Positions 1 through 6,999 of a stretch of DNA of 8,825 nt are shown here, piece after piece. The notes beneath the pieces were generated by a model that had not been told where the DNA came from, ran no database searches, and saw only the letters and a list, made by a program, of their open reading frames with translations. This DNA comes from Acidobacteriaceae bacterium. GTDB taxonomy: Bacteria; Acidobacteriota; Terriglobia; Terriglobales; Acidobacteriaceae. The DNA lies in assembly GCA_003139975.1 (NCBI GenBank), contig PLHN01000360.1, forward strand, positions 2,431 through 11,255, read 5' to 3'. Position numbers and translations under genes: made by a program. Position 1 is the first letter of the stretch. Each line of letters starts with the position of its first letter.

Positions 1-1293
1 GGACTGGATCTGATCGTCACCGATCATCACCTGCCCGGGCAGGACGGCGTTCCGCATGCCGTCGCCGTCGTCAATCCCAACCAGGCCGGATGCGGCTATC
101 CCTGCAAATATTTATGCGGCGCGGGCGTAGCGTTCAAACTTGCGCAAGGACTTCTGCAGCGCCGCCTCGATGCCAAAGACCATTCGCGCATGCTGATGTC
201 GTTCATGAAGGTCGTCGCCATTGCCACCATCGCGGACGCTGTCCCGTTGCTGGGAGAAAATCGCGTGTTCGCGAAACTCGGCCTCGAGGGATTGCGCCGG
301 CCCGTCAATGCCGGGCTGAAGGCCCTGCTCGAAGTGGCGAAACTCGGCGATGGCCGTGCGCTCACCTCAACCGAGGTCGCTTTTCGCATCGCGCCTCGCT
401 TGAACGCCGCCGGCCGCATGGATGTGGCGCGCGATGTGGTCGATTTGTTCGGCGTCAAAGATCTGGACCGAGCGAGAGAAATTGCGGGCCGCCTCAATCA
501 GCTCAATGCCGACCGCCAGGACGAAGAGCGGCACATCATCGACTGCATCGAGCAGCGGCTTACCGGTGAACCCGCCCTGCGCGAAGCCTGCTGCATGGTG
601 ATCGATGGCGATGGCTGGCACCGCGGCGTGATCGGCATTACCGCAACGCGCGTCGTGGAGCGCTACAGACGCCCGGCGGTGATCATTTCTCGCGAAGGCG
701 AAGAGCCTTTCGGCTCCGGCCGCTCCATTCCTGCTTTCCACCTGCTCAACGCTCTCGAATCCTGCCGCGAACTTTTCTCGCGTTTTGGAGGTCACGCCCA
801 TGCCGTCGGCTTCGCCATGCCCGCTGGCAATGTGCAGAAGCTGCGCGAGCATCTCGATGCCTACGCGCGCACTCACTTGACGCCCGCCGATTTTGTGCCG
901 CAGCTCGAGTTTGACCGCGAGCTGCCGCTCGATGAGGTCACGCCCGAGCTGCAGCAAACTCTAAGTCTGCTGGAGCCGTTTGGCATGGAGAACCCCGAGC
1001 CGATCTTCACCGCAAAAGCTGTGCGCCTGTTGACGCCCGCGCAAGTGGTGAAGGACAAGCACGTGCGTTTGCGGCTGGCCCCGGCGGTGAATGGTGCAAC
1101 GTCCGCTGCTGCACCCTCCTGGCGTAGTAACATCGCTTTCAAAGCCATGGGGTGGGGATTAAGAGAATCCTGCGAGAGCCTGCAGTTACTCGCCGGCGAC
1201 CGGCTCGATATTGCTTATACGCTTGGCATGAACGACCATCCGGAATTCGGCGGCCTGGAACTGTCTCTCCGTGATATTATGCGCAGCCTCTAA
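1..1293 (+). CDS. recJ: RecJ single-stranded-DNA-specific 5'-3' exonuclease, 5'-truncated by the window edge
   Basis: RecJ degrades single-stranded DNA 5'-3' in recombinational and mismatch repair in the cytoplasm. The frame is open from base 1, so the gene starts upstream; 430 residues are visible. RecJ is usually about 560-600 residues, so roughly the first 130-170 (with the first metal-binding Asp motif) are missing. Visible landmarks are the DHH motif (TDHHLPG, residues 7-13), the conserved NPNQ...CGYP...LCGAGVAFKL stretch just after it, a GSGRS segment (from about 238) and the DHHA1 signature RFGGHAHAVGF (GGH at 263-265). A PFGMENPEPIF segment opens the C-terminal OB-fold region, which ends in LSLRDI. 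The Met at 190 is internal and is not the start, because the DHH motif lies upstream of it. The stop codon sits inside a 12-bp tandem duplication. Identification is by family motifs and is very secure. Confidence 0.96.
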   Translation, partial: GLDLIVTDHHLPGQDGVPHAVAVVNPNQAGCGYPCKYLCGAGVAFKLAQGLLQRRLDAKDHSRMLMSFMKVVAIATIADAVPLLGENRVFAKLGLEGLRRPVNAGLKALLEVAKLGDGRALTSTEVAFRIAPRLNAAGRMDVARDVVDLFGVKDLDRAREIAGRLNQLNADRQDEERHIIDCIEQRLTGEPALREACCMVIDGDGWHRGVIGITATRVVERYRRPAVIISREGEEPFGSGRSIPAFHLLNALESCRELFSRFGGHAHAVGFAMPAGNVQKLREHLDAYARTHLTPADFVPQLEFDRELPLDEVTPELQQTLSLLEPFGMENPEPIFTAKAVRLLTPAQVVKDKHVRLRLAPAVNGATSAAAPSWRSNIAFKAMGWGLRESCESLQLLAGDRLDIAYTLGMNDHPEFGGLELSLRDIMRSL

Positions 1294-1306
1294 TGCAGCC
1301 TCTAAT
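1283..1306 (+). repeat. Perfect 12-bp tandem duplication spanning the recJ stop codon
   Basis: The 12-mer gcagcctctaat occurs twice head to tail (1283-1294 and 1295-1306). Because 12 is a multiple of three, the copy preserves the frame and repeats the Ser-Leu-stop end of recJ. A second in-frame TAA therefore lies at 1303-1305. Confidence 0.9.
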
Positions 1307-1344
1307 ACGGTGAAAACCGTGCCCCGCCATAGGTACCGGGCAAC

Positions 1345-1373
1345 TTGACCAAATCCCGTACTCCATTTACATT
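1345..1373 (+). promoter_or_regulatory. Likely sigma-70-type promoter of mscL
   Basis: A -35 candidate TTGACC (1345-1350, 5 of 6 to consensus) is followed after 17 bp by a -10 candidate TACATT (1368-1373, 4 of 6). It would start transcription near 1380, about 25 bases before the mscL ATG and upstream of its Shine-Dalgarno site. Motif match only; no experimental support. Confidence 0.5.
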
Positions 1374-1404
1374 TATCGCCCATTCCAAAATTCGGAGGAA
1401 ATTC

Positions 1405-1821
1405 ATGTTATCCGGTTTCAAGCAGTTCATCTTACGTGGCAATGTCGTGGATATGGCAGTCGGTATTGTCATTGGCGGCGCCTTCGGCACTATCGTGACG
1501 GCTCTGGTCAAGGATCTCATCAACCCGATCATCGCGCTTCTGGTGGGGAAGCCGGATTTCACCGGGATCAGCTTCACCATCGGCACCACCGTTTTTCCCA
1601 TCGGTGATTTCATCACCGCCGTGGTCAGCTTCGTGCTGCTGGCAGGTGCGGTTTACTTCTTCGTCGTAACTCCGGTCAACGCGCTGGTCGCGCGCATGCA
1701 CAAGGACCCCGCGCCCGCCGACCCGACCACCAAAAAGTGTCCGGAATGCCTGAGCGAGATTCCCATCGACGCCCGCCGCTGCGCACACTGCTCGCAGCCC
1801 GTCATGGGCAAAGCCGCCTGA
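1405..1821 (+). CDS. mscL: Large-conductance mechanosensitive channel MscL with a C-terminal zinc ribbon
   Basis: MscL is a homopentameric inner-membrane channel that opens under membrane tension and releases solutes on hypo-osmotic shock. The 138-residue protein starts with an amphipathic N-terminal helix (MLSGFKQFILRGNVVDMAVG), continues into TM1 (about 14-44, with the conserved GxxxG-like pore stretch), a short periplasmic loop, and TM2 (about 68-90). The ATG at 1405 is chosen because GGAGG lies at 1394-1398, just upstream; the earlier in-frame TTG at 1345 would add 20 residues with no match to the family and coincides with the promoter -35. After TM2 there is no usual C-terminal helical-bundle sequence. 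Instead a CPEC...CAHC zinc-ribbon-type knuckle is present (Cys 112, 115, 126, 129). Family assignment is secure; zinc binding is inferred from the four-Cys pattern. Confidence 0.96.
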   Translation: MLSGFKQFILRGNVVDMAVGIVIGGAFGTIVTALVKDLINPIIALLVGKPDFTGISFTIGTTVFPIGDFITAVVSFVLLAGAVYFFVVTPVNALVARMHKDPAPADPTTKKCPECLSEIPIDARRCAHCSQPVMGKAA

Positions 1822-1850
1822 TTGGATTCGGAGCAAGGAAGGAAACCCAC

Positions 1851-1880
1851 GGCCCCGCCGGAGTTGTCATCCGCGGGGCC
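1851..1880 (+). terminator. GC-rich hairpin downstream of mscL, possible terminator
   Basis: Arms ggccccgc (1851-1858) and gcggggcc (1873-1880) are perfectly complementary (8 bp). Two further G-C pairs form inside if one base bulges. It lies 30 bases after the mscL stop and before the rpmB promoter, where a terminator is expected. No T-run follows, so intrinsic termination would be weak. Confidence 0.5.
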
Positions 1881-1926
1881 AATTCATGACTACCTAGCCA
1901 TCAGTCACAAACCTCGGGCGCGACAA

Positions 1927-1956
1927 TTGCCGAAATCCGCCTGATTCCTGTAAAAT
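1927..1956 (+). promoter_or_regulatory. Likely promoter of rpmB
   Basis: A -35 candidate TTGCCG (1927-1932) and a -10 candidate TAAAAT (1951-1956, 5 of 6) are separated by 18 bp. The predicted transcription start near 1963 leaves a leader of about 32 bases before the rpmB ATG. The -35 lies in the left arm of an inverted repeat listed separately. Confidence 0.5.
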
Positions 1957-1970
1957 CAAAGTTTCGGCAA
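1927..1970 (+). repeat. 9-bp inverted repeat bracketing the rpmB promoter
   Basis: ttgccgaaa at 1927-1935 and its exact reverse complement tttcggcaa at 1962-1970 are separated by 26 bases. The left arm covers the -35 element and the right arm falls at about the predicted +1 to +8. This could be an operator bound by a dimer, or chance; in RNA only the right arm would be present, so a transcript hairpin is unlikely. Confidence 0.55.
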
Positions 1971-1994
1971 CAGCCTTGGAAGGATTCCTTAGTC

Positions 1995-2183
1995 ATGGCC
2001 CGAGTTTGTGATATCTGCGGCAAGGGGCCGCAGTTCGGCAACACCATCAGCCACGCCCACAACGTGAGCAAGCGGCGCTGGAACGTCAACCTGCGCCCGG
2101 TTCACGCCAAGGTTGGCGCCGCCACCAAGCACTTGCGCGTTTGTACGTCCTGCCTGCGCAGCGGCAAGGTCGTCAAAGCATAA
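1995..2183 (+). CDS. rpmB: 50S ribosomal protein L28
   Basis: L28 is a small protein of the large ribosomal subunit. The 62-residue length and the sequence MARVCDICGKGPQFGN...HNVSKRRWNVNLRPV are diagnostic. It is the four-cysteine (C+) form: Cys5/Cys8 near the N-terminus and Cys50/Cys53 near the C-terminus (CTSC), which in this family bind zinc. Organisms with such forms may also carry Cys-less paralogues used in zinc starvation; none is visible here. The ATG at 1995 follows a GGAAGG Shine-Dalgarno-like stretch (1978-1983). The gene stands alone, with its own promoter, between mscL and the convergent FKBP gene. Confidence 0.97.
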   Translation: MARVCDICGKGPQFGNTISHAHNVSKRRWNVNLRPVHAKVGAATKHLRVCTSCLRSGKVVKA

Positions 2184-2190
2184 GACCGTC

Positions 2191-2218
2191 CACGGAGGGA
2201 CAGCCGCCTCGGCTGTCC
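2191..2218 (+). repeat. Dispersed hairpin repeat, intact copy, between rpmB and the convergent FKBP gene
   Basis: ggacagccg (2198-2206), a three-base loop and cggctgtcc (2210-2218) form a perfect 9-bp stem. The first 18 bases of the unit (2191-2208) recur exactly at 3846-3863. The position between two convergent gene ends suggests it can act as a bidirectional terminator, but no clear T-run follows at once. The unit looks like a short dispersed intergenic palindrome (REP-like). Confidence 0.7.
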
Positions 2219-2279
2219 GACCCCCGCAGGATTTCTTTCAGCCGGCGCTACACTCTATATCCGTCGAGGCTTCGCGGCT

Positions 2280-2735
2280 CTAGTCCACGCCCAGCAGCTG
2301 CACGTCAAAGATCAGCGTCGCATCTGCCGGGATAACCCCTGCAGCTCCCCGTTTTCCATACGCCAGGTCCGCAGGAATTTTCAGTTGCCGTTTCCCTCCG
2401 ACTTTCATCCCGGCGACGCCTTCGTCCCAGCCCTTGATCACCTGACTAGCACCGAGCATGAACTCGAACGGACGCTTGCCTACCGAACTGTCGAACTTTT
2501 TGCCGCTGGTGAGCCAGCCCGTGTAGTCTACCTTCACTTTGTGTCCGGGCTTTGCGTCCGCGCCGGTTCCAACCTTGATGTCCCAATATTCCAGTCCGCT
2601 GGCGGTCTTAATAGGATCGCCCGTAACCTTGGTCGGTCCCTGGGTCGCGGCCGCCTCCTTCTTGCCCGTGTCCGTCTGAGCGGCGGCTAGGCACGCTAGC
2701 AAACTCACAATGATGGCAAGCAACATAGTCTTCAT
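2280..2735 (-). CDS. Exported FKBP-type peptidyl-prolyl cis-trans isomerase
   Basis: The 151-residue protein catalyses cis-trans isomerisation of prolyl peptide bonds, probably outside the inner membrane. An N-terminal signal peptide ([20 protein letters not shown]) ends in an AAA-Q signal peptidase I site near residue 19; Cys15 in LLAC gives a weaker alternative lipoprotein reading. A linker to about residue 40 is followed by one complete FKBP domain. Active-site residues of the family are all present: [27 protein letters not shown] (with the floor Trp), LAYG and [16 protein letters not shown]. The ATG is supported by AGGAGG within the complement of 2741-2750. The gene lies 50 bases downstream of ridA on the same strand, so the two may be co-transcribed. 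The 3' end faces rpmB. Family secure, exact substrate unknown. Confidence 0.94.
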   Translation of the reverse strand: MKTMLLAIIVSLLACLAAAQTDTGKKEAAATQGPTKVTGDPIKTASGLEYWDIKVGTGADAKPGHKVKVDYTGWLTSGKKFDSSVGKRPFEFMLGASQVIKGWDEGVAGMKVGGKRQLKIPADLAYGKRGAAGVIPADATLIFDVQLLGVD

Positions 2736-2785
2736 AAAATACTCCTCCCTGTTTTCTTTGAATCAGCTCTTGGTTCCAAACTCGC

Positions 2786-3163
2786 TCACGCCAGCGCAAT
2801 CGCGTCGATCTCGACCAGCACATCCTTCGGCAACCGCGCCACTTCGACCGTCGACCGGGCCGGCGGCGCTTCCGTGAAATAGCGCCCGTAGACTTCGTTC
2901 ATCGCGGCAAAGTCTCCCATGTTCTTGAGAAACACGGTGCAGCGCACCACCTTCTCCAGGCTGCTGCCCGCAGTGTCGAGGATCGCCGCCAGATTCTTGA
3001 GCACCCGGTCGGTCTGTGCCGCGGCATCGCCGGGAACGACCTTCTGTGTCACCGGATCAATCGCCACCTGCCCCGAAGTAAACACGAAGCTGGCCGTGCG
3101 AATCGCCTGCGAGTAAGGTCCAATGGCCTGAGGAGCCTGTTCGGTCGAAATCACATCGCGCAT
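2786..3163 (-). CDS. ridA: RidA/YjgF/UK114-family enamine/imine deaminase
   Basis: RidA hydrolyses reactive enamine/imine intermediates such as 2-aminoacrylate released by PLP-dependent dehydratases, giving keto acids and ammonia in the cytoplasm; the enzyme is a trimer. The 125-residue length and the motifs AIGPYSQAI (residues 13-21), [10 protein letters not shown] and [24 protein letters not shown] are characteristic. Arg103 corresponds to the catalytic Arg105 of Escherichia coli RidA and Glu118 to Glu120, so the deaminase (RidA subgroup) function is likely rather than one of the Rid subfamilies that lack the Arg. The ATG at 3163 is preceded by GGAGG (complement of 3168-3173). It is followed at 50 bases by the FKBP gene. 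True substrate specificity is inferred. Confidence 0.93.
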   Translation of the reverse strand: MRDVISTEQAPQAIGPYSQAIRTASFVFTSGQVAIDPVTQKVVPGDAAAQTDRVLKNLAAILDTAGSSLEKVVRCTVFLKNMGDFAAMNEVYGRYFTEAPPARSTVEVARLPKDVLVEIDAIALA

Positions 3164-3260
3164 GATGCCTCCAGTGGCCAGCCTCGATCAGACGGTGCCA
3201 TCAGCTGTGCAATGAAATCTGGATCACGAGGCTGATTAACGCAGATTGGCCGTGTAGAAG

Positions 3261-3824
3261 TCAAATGCGTCCCCGCAACGGACCTTGGTCGAACCTCACC
3301 ACCATCCATTCTTCGTCGACGTATTTGTCGCCAACTTTTACCGCGCGAGGCTCCCGCCCCCAGACTTGAAATCCTAAGGATTCGTAGAGTTTCCTGGCGG
3401 CGGGTTGCGTCTCGGCAACACTAAGATCAACCTGTTCCAGGCCCGGCAGCGCTCTCGCACGGCGTAGCAGCTCCGTCATCACTTGCCGCGCTATCGACTT
3501 TCCACGATGTTCCGCGGCCACGTAGACGCCGAAGACGTGCCCTTTGTGGCGCGTCTTATCGCCTTTCTGACGGTAGAAACCAGCGATCCCGGCCAGCTTG
3601 CCGTTCACGAACGCGCCGACGACGAAACTTGGGTTGCCGGGATGTTGCCGCAGCCGTTCCGCGGTTTCAGCGATCGTCATTTGCCGATGTTCTGACGGGG
3701 CCTCGGTGAAGGCGAGCGGTTCACGCTCCAGGGATTCGAGCCGAAAGTGCCAGTAAGCTTCGGCGTCGGAGGCGTCAAGCACGCGGCATTCGAGCGCCGA
3801 TTCCTGTTTGGTGGGAGGAGTCAT
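3261..3824 (-). CDS. GNAT-family N-acetyltransferase
   Basis: This 187-residue protein has the GNAT fold, which transfers an acetyl group from acetyl-CoA to an amine; the acceptor cannot be told from sequence. An N-terminal acceptor-side region (RVLDASDAEAYWHFRLESLEREPLAF) resembles the group annotated as acetyltransferases acting on small molecules or protein N-termini. The core beta-strand GKLAGIAGFY (75-84) leads into motif A, HVFGVYVAAEHRGKSIARQ (96-114), where the R-G-K-S-I-A loop binds CoA pyrophosphate. The C-terminal ETQPAARKLYESLGFQVWG (138-156) is the usual motif B. I chose the ATG at 3824. An in-frame GTG at 3848 would add eight residues that run into the dispersed repeat and has no Shine-Dalgarno site. 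No strong Shine-Dalgarno is visible for either. It lies between ruvB and ridA on the same strand. Confidence 0.88.
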   Translation of the reverse strand: MTPPTKQESALECRVLDASDAEAYWHFRLESLEREPLAFTEAPSEHRQMTIAETAERLRQHPGNPSFVVGAFVNGKLAGIAGFYRQKGDKTRHKGHVFGVYVAAEHRGKSIARQVMTELLRRARALPGLEQVDLSVAETQPAARKLYESLGFQVWGREPRAVKVGDKYVDEEWMVVRFDQGPLRGRI

Positions 3825-3845
3825 TGTGTCGGTCACGGCACAGCA

Positions 3846-3871
3846 CACGGAGGGACAGCCGCCCTCGGTCC
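3846..3871 (+). repeat. Dispersed hairpin repeat, degraded copy, between ruvB and the GNAT gene
   Basis: Bases 3846-3863 are identical to 2191-2208. The second arm reads cggtcc where the intact copy has cggctgtcc, so three bases (ctg) are missing and the stem is shortened. It lies 10 bases beyond the ruvB stop codon, in the same kind of position (gene end) as the intact copy. Confidence 0.65.
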
Positions 3872-3880
3872 AAGCAGTTT

Positions 3881-4930
3881 TCAGAACAGCGAGCTTTGCC
3901 GCCGGTTGGGCGTGATCCCGAAGTGCTCGTAAGCCAGTTGCGTCGCCACCCGCCCGCGCGGCGTGCGATTCAAGAATCCGATCTGCATCAGAAACGGCTC
4001 GTAAATCTCTTCGATCGCATCTGGCTCTTCGGCCAGTGAGGCCGCCAGGGTGGTCACGCCTACCGGGCCGCCTTGGTATTTCTCGATGATAGTGAGCAGC
4101 AGTTTGCGGTCGATCTCGTCAAAGCCGTGCTGATCCACTTCCAGCATGGAAAGCGCAGCCTGCGCCGTAGCCAGATCAATGTCGCCCGCGGCTCGCACTT
4201 GCGCGTAATCGCGCACGCGGCGTAACAGGCGGTTGGCAATGCGCGGCGTCCCGCGCGAGCGCCCGGCAATCTCCGTCGCCCCGGCCCGGTCAATCTTCAC
4301 GCCCAGAATTTCGGCCGAGCGCTCAAGAATGATGCGCAGATCCTCTTTCGTATAGAACTCCAGCCGCAGCAGCAGCCCAAAGCGCGAGCGCAGCGGCGCC
4401 GAAAGCAGCCCGGCCCGCGTGGTGGCGCCGATGAACGTGAAGGGCTTCACATCCATGGTGTGCGTGCGAGCCGACGGACCCTGCCCGATCATGATGTCGA
4501 GCTTGTAGTCTTCGAGCGCGGAATAAAGAATCTCTTCGAGCGCCGGCTGCAGCCGGTGCACTTCGTCGATAAACAGCACCTGGCGGTCGCGCAGATTCGT
4601 GAGAATTGCCGTCAAGTCGCCTTTGATCTGGAGCGTAGGCCCGGAGGTTTGCTGAAATGCAACTGCCAGCTCGTTGGCAATGATGTTCGCGAGCGTAGTT
4701 TTGCCGAGACCGGGAGGCCCGTACAGCAGCACATGATCGAGCGCTTCGCCGCGCGACTTGGCCGCCTGGATGGCAACGTCAAGGTTCTCCTTGACCTTCG
4801 CCTGGCCGATAAACTCGACCAGCCGCTGCGGCCGCAGCTTCAACTCAAACGAAGAATCATCCTCGACCGGCGCAGCGGAGACGAGTCGGTCTTTTATCGG
4901 CAAATCAGGATTGTTCTTAGCGAGAGCCAC
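3881..4930 (-). CDS. ruvB: Holliday junction branch migration ATPase RuvB
   Basis: RuvB is the AAA+ hexameric motor that, with RuvA, drives branch migration of Holliday junctions before RuvC cleavage. The 349-residue protein is full length. Motifs in order: a RuvB N-terminal region ([16 protein letters not shown], 28-43), Walker A GPPGLGKT (71-78), Walker B LFIDEVH (119-125), sensor 1 GATTRAG (168-174), the arginine-finger region RSRFG (181-185), sensor 2 RGTPRIANR (226-234) and the C-terminal winged helix with a DNA-contacting hairpin ([11 protein letters not shown], 317-327). The start at 4930 is GTG, with no clear Shine-Dalgarno; an in-frame stop lies a few codons upstream and no better Met precedes the conserved region. 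ruvA and ruvC are not adjacent downstream in this window. Confidence 0.97.
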   Translation of the reverse strand: MALAKNNPDLPIKDRLVSAAPVEDDSSFELKLRPQRLVEFIGQAKVKENLDVAIQAAKSRGEALDHVLLYGPPGLGKTTLANIIANELAVAFQQTSGPTLQIKGDLTAILTNLRDRQVLFIDEVHRLQPALEEILYSALEDYKLDIMIGQGPSARTHTMDVKPFTFIGATTRAGLLSAPLRSRFGLLLRLEFYTKEDLRIILERSAEILGVKIDRAGATEIAGRSRGTPRIANRLLRRVRDYAQVRAAGDIDLATAQAALSMLEVDQHGFDEIDRKLLLTIIEKYQGGPVGVTTLAASLAEEPDAIEEIYEPFLMQIGFLNRTPRGRVATQLAYEHFGITPNRRQSSLF

Positions 4931-5002
4931 TGTGCGAGATGGTAGCAGATGTCAGATTGGGAAGGGACATGATCGGGCTTACTTCCGATAGAGTCTCCAC
5001 GT

Positions 5003-5844
5003 CTACTTCGCATCGCTGGTTTGGTCGGAGTGTCCCGACGAATCTGCGGCGGCTTGTACCGCCTTCAAGAAATTTAACATCGGTTTCCCGTCCCATTTTT
5101 TGGTAATCAGATCGCGAACCGAGCTGGAGGAGACCGGATCGTAGCTTCCATCAAGTCTTGCATTACATGCTGCAATGTCGCCGGCCGCGCGGCTGAAGCC
5201 CGCCGTATAGCAAGGGTCGGGGTGGATGCCCATGTCTTTCTGCCCGTACATTCCCTGAAAGCCCCCGCCCCCCCCGTGAGCCTGAGGCCCGGCGTAATCT
5301 GAGTTTCTTCGCCCTGGGATTGACGCACGAAGAGAACACGGGGCCCATGGATATATCCTGCGAAGTCGCCGAGATGAGCATGGGTCCCCGCCATGAGGGG
5401 CCGTCCTTCGTGCGGGTGAGGAACCGGCCACGGTTCGCAAAAGACAATCCCAAAAGGCAGCTGAAAGGTGACTACATCGCCGACCTTATGGGATCCCTTC
5501 CATACCCGCAGCACCAACAAGTCGATGTAGTCAAACACATCGATGCCGTTGGGAGATATCATGCCGGCTGTGGCCATAGTGTCATCACCCACCAACAGCA
5601 CCTCGTCGCTTTTCTCGACAAGAGAGGAAAGGTCATCTACCAGGGTTGACGGATCCACCGCATGCACCGTGTCGCTTTCCTTTCCAGATCTGACCTGCTG
5701 ACACAGAGGACTCGCCACTATCATGGCCTTCGTTTGCTCCCCTTGGAGGTCCTGCGCATGCGTTTCCGCTTCCACCGTCTGCGCTAACCAGCACCCGGCA
5801 GCAACGACGATGATCAGCACACTTTGCCCTAATTTCCCCGCCAT
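5003..5844 (-). CDS. Unrecognised secreted protein, reading frame broken at a G8 tract (frameshifted)
   Basis: I do not recognise this family. Translation from the ATG at 5844 gives a signal peptide (MAGKLGQSVLIIVVAAGCWL..., likely cut at VEA-E near residue 26), then a domain with VLLVGDDTMATAG, IDLLVLRVWKGSHKVGDVVTFQLP and THAHLGDFAGYIHGPRVLFV. The RVWKG...VGDVVTF pattern resembles secreted beta-barrel (OB or TIMP-like) domains, a weak analogy only. At the coding-strand run of eight G (complement of 5268-5275) the natural-looking frame is lost. Continuing in the start frame gives an Arg/Ala-rich tail ending at 5107. Shifting by -1 gives a coherent tail with GGGGGFQGMYGQKDMG, a DPCYTAG segment and a helix near MLNFLKAVQAA, ending in TAG at 5003. 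One added base in the tract restores 280 uninterrupted residues. Cause: sequencing error, slippage variation or pseudogene. Confidence 0.65.
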
Positions 5845-5929
5845 AGTCTGTCTCGGATTGCCCTTCTGGGCTTACTGCTCGATCAACCCGCCCTTTGCGT
5901 TGCATTCAGCTGAGCAAGGTGAAATGCAC

Positions 5930-6877
5930 TCACTGCCCAATCACTCCCAGCCGCACGCCCTTCAGCTTCCTCTCATCGAACCAAGCCACCTTTTGCCCGA
6001 ACCACGTCTTCTGCCCCGAAAGCTTGTACTTCTTGACGGCCCCGTTGAAATCACGCCCCGCCAGCAATATCGCCACCGGAGATTCCCCGAACTTCGATAT
6101 CCGCTCCGCGATCCATCCTCCGGAAGGCGCAACCAGAATGACCGGCTCGCCCGGAAAATATGCCATCCTTCCCCACTCCTTCTGGTTTTCGGTTAGCGGT
6201 TCCGACCAGCCATAAGTCTTGCGGAACATGGCAATCGACGCATCCAGATTGCTCACGGCAATCACCACGTTTTCCACCCCCGAAACGGGCGCGCCCTTCA
6301 CGCTGTCCGAAGTCTGCACCCGCCACGCCCGCGGCGTTTCGTCTTCAATGATGAAGGGCAGCACAGAGCCCGGTGTGCCCGGACCCACATCCGCCCTCAT
6401 CCATTCGACCGACATGCCATCGGGCCGCTTGCGGCTGCCGCGCGCGGGAGCCGTTACCGCGATCCCGGCTTTCTTCAGCCGCTCAACTTCCTGCGCGAGA
6501 ACATTCGTGCCCACCGCCCACGCGCACGTCACCGCCTCCTCACCCATAAACTTGGCCCAATCCGAGCCCGAGGTCGCGCCCGCCTTTATCGGTGCAATCA
6601 GTTCAATGTACGTGCCATCGTCGAAGCCAACCGCCGCCATCTGTGTAACACCGTTGCCATGCGGGCCGCCGAAGTCGGGAGTTAGTCCTTCATCAGTGAA
6701 CATCTGCTTCATCGTCTCCAGATTCGATCCGCAGATCGACGTGTGGTCCAGTTCGAGCACGTCGGTTTTGTTCTCCTGAGACATGGCAGGCAGAGAGAAG
6801 AGTATGAGAGCAAACGCTGCCGCGAACAAGCGACGAAGGATAGAGTGGCGAAGGCGTAGGGGATTCCGCCGGGACAT
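5930..6877 (-). CDS. Exported glyoxalase-like (VOC superfamily) two-domain protein
   Basis: The 315-residue protein begins at the ATG at 6877, chosen because AGGAGG lies about seven bases upstream (complement of 6884-6890). A GTG 27 bases earlier at 6904 lacks such a site. A long basic N-region (MSRRNPLRLRHSILRR) and hydrophobic core (LFAAAFALILFSLPA) end at AMS-Q, a signal peptidase I site near residue 33; the SRR opening could hint at Tat export but the following residues are atypical. The first half (LELDHTSICGSNLETM..., GTYIELIAPI) matches glyoxalase-like domains, with His45 and Glu92 as possible metal ligands. The second half (VENVVIAVSNLDASIAMFRKTYGW) repeats the VOC fold but has Asn-Val-Val where a metal His would be. 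Lyase, dioxygenase or simple binding roles cannot be separated. Substrate unknown. Confidence 0.8.
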   Translation of the reverse strand: MSRRNPLRLRHSILRRLFAAAFALILFSLPAMSQENKTDVLELDHTSICGSNLETMKQMFTDEGLTPDFGGPHGNGVTQMAAVGFDDGTYIELIAPIKAGATSGSDWAKFMGEEAVTCAWAVGTNVLAQEVERLKKAGIAVTAPARGSRKRPDGMSVEWMRADVGPGTPGSVLPFIIEDETPRAWRVQTSDSVKGAPVSGVENVVIAVSNLDASIAMFRKTYGWSEPLTENQKEWGRMAYFPGEPVILVAPSGGWIAERISKFGESPVAILLAGRDFNGAVKKYKLSGQKTWFGQKVAWFDERKLKGVRLGVIGQ

Positions 6878-6999
6878 GAGGGGCCTCCTGAGCGAGCTAA
6901 ACACTGCATCGTACGCCAGAAAGCCCGATCAGGGAACGATTTAGTGGAAAGGGAGAATTTGGTAGAGCCCGTGAGCCAGGCGCGAAACGTTATCGACGA

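Noticed and set aside
90..569. Long open frame overlapping recJ (+ strand, other frame), and antisense frames over recJ
   Set aside because: Arg/Ala/Pro-rich low-complexity products typical of shadow frames in GC-rich genes; the RecJ frame has clear family motifs.
1345..1404. N-terminal extension of MscL from a TTG start
   Set aside because: The region matches a promoter, and a strong Shine-Dalgarno marks the ATG at 1405, where the conserved MscL N-terminus begins.
3180..3233. 7-bp inverted repeat (agcctcg / cgaggct) between ridA and the GNAT gene
   Set aside because: Short arms with a 40-base loop and no T-run; expected by chance, so not listed as a terminator.
4460..4945. 161-codon open frame antisense to ruvB
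   Set aside because: Fully covered by the RuvB gene with all AAA+ motifs; no recognisable domain in the antisense frame.
5107..5276. Unshifted C-terminal tail of the secreted protein as its true end
   Set aside because: The tail is Arg/Ala-rich with shadow-frame character, whereas the -1 frame gives a balanced sequence and a coherent stop at 5003; kept only as an alternative.
6219..6779. 186-codon open frame antisense to the VOC-like gene
   Set aside because: No ribosome binding site or recognisable domain; the opposite strand has signal peptide, Shine-Dalgarno and VOC features.
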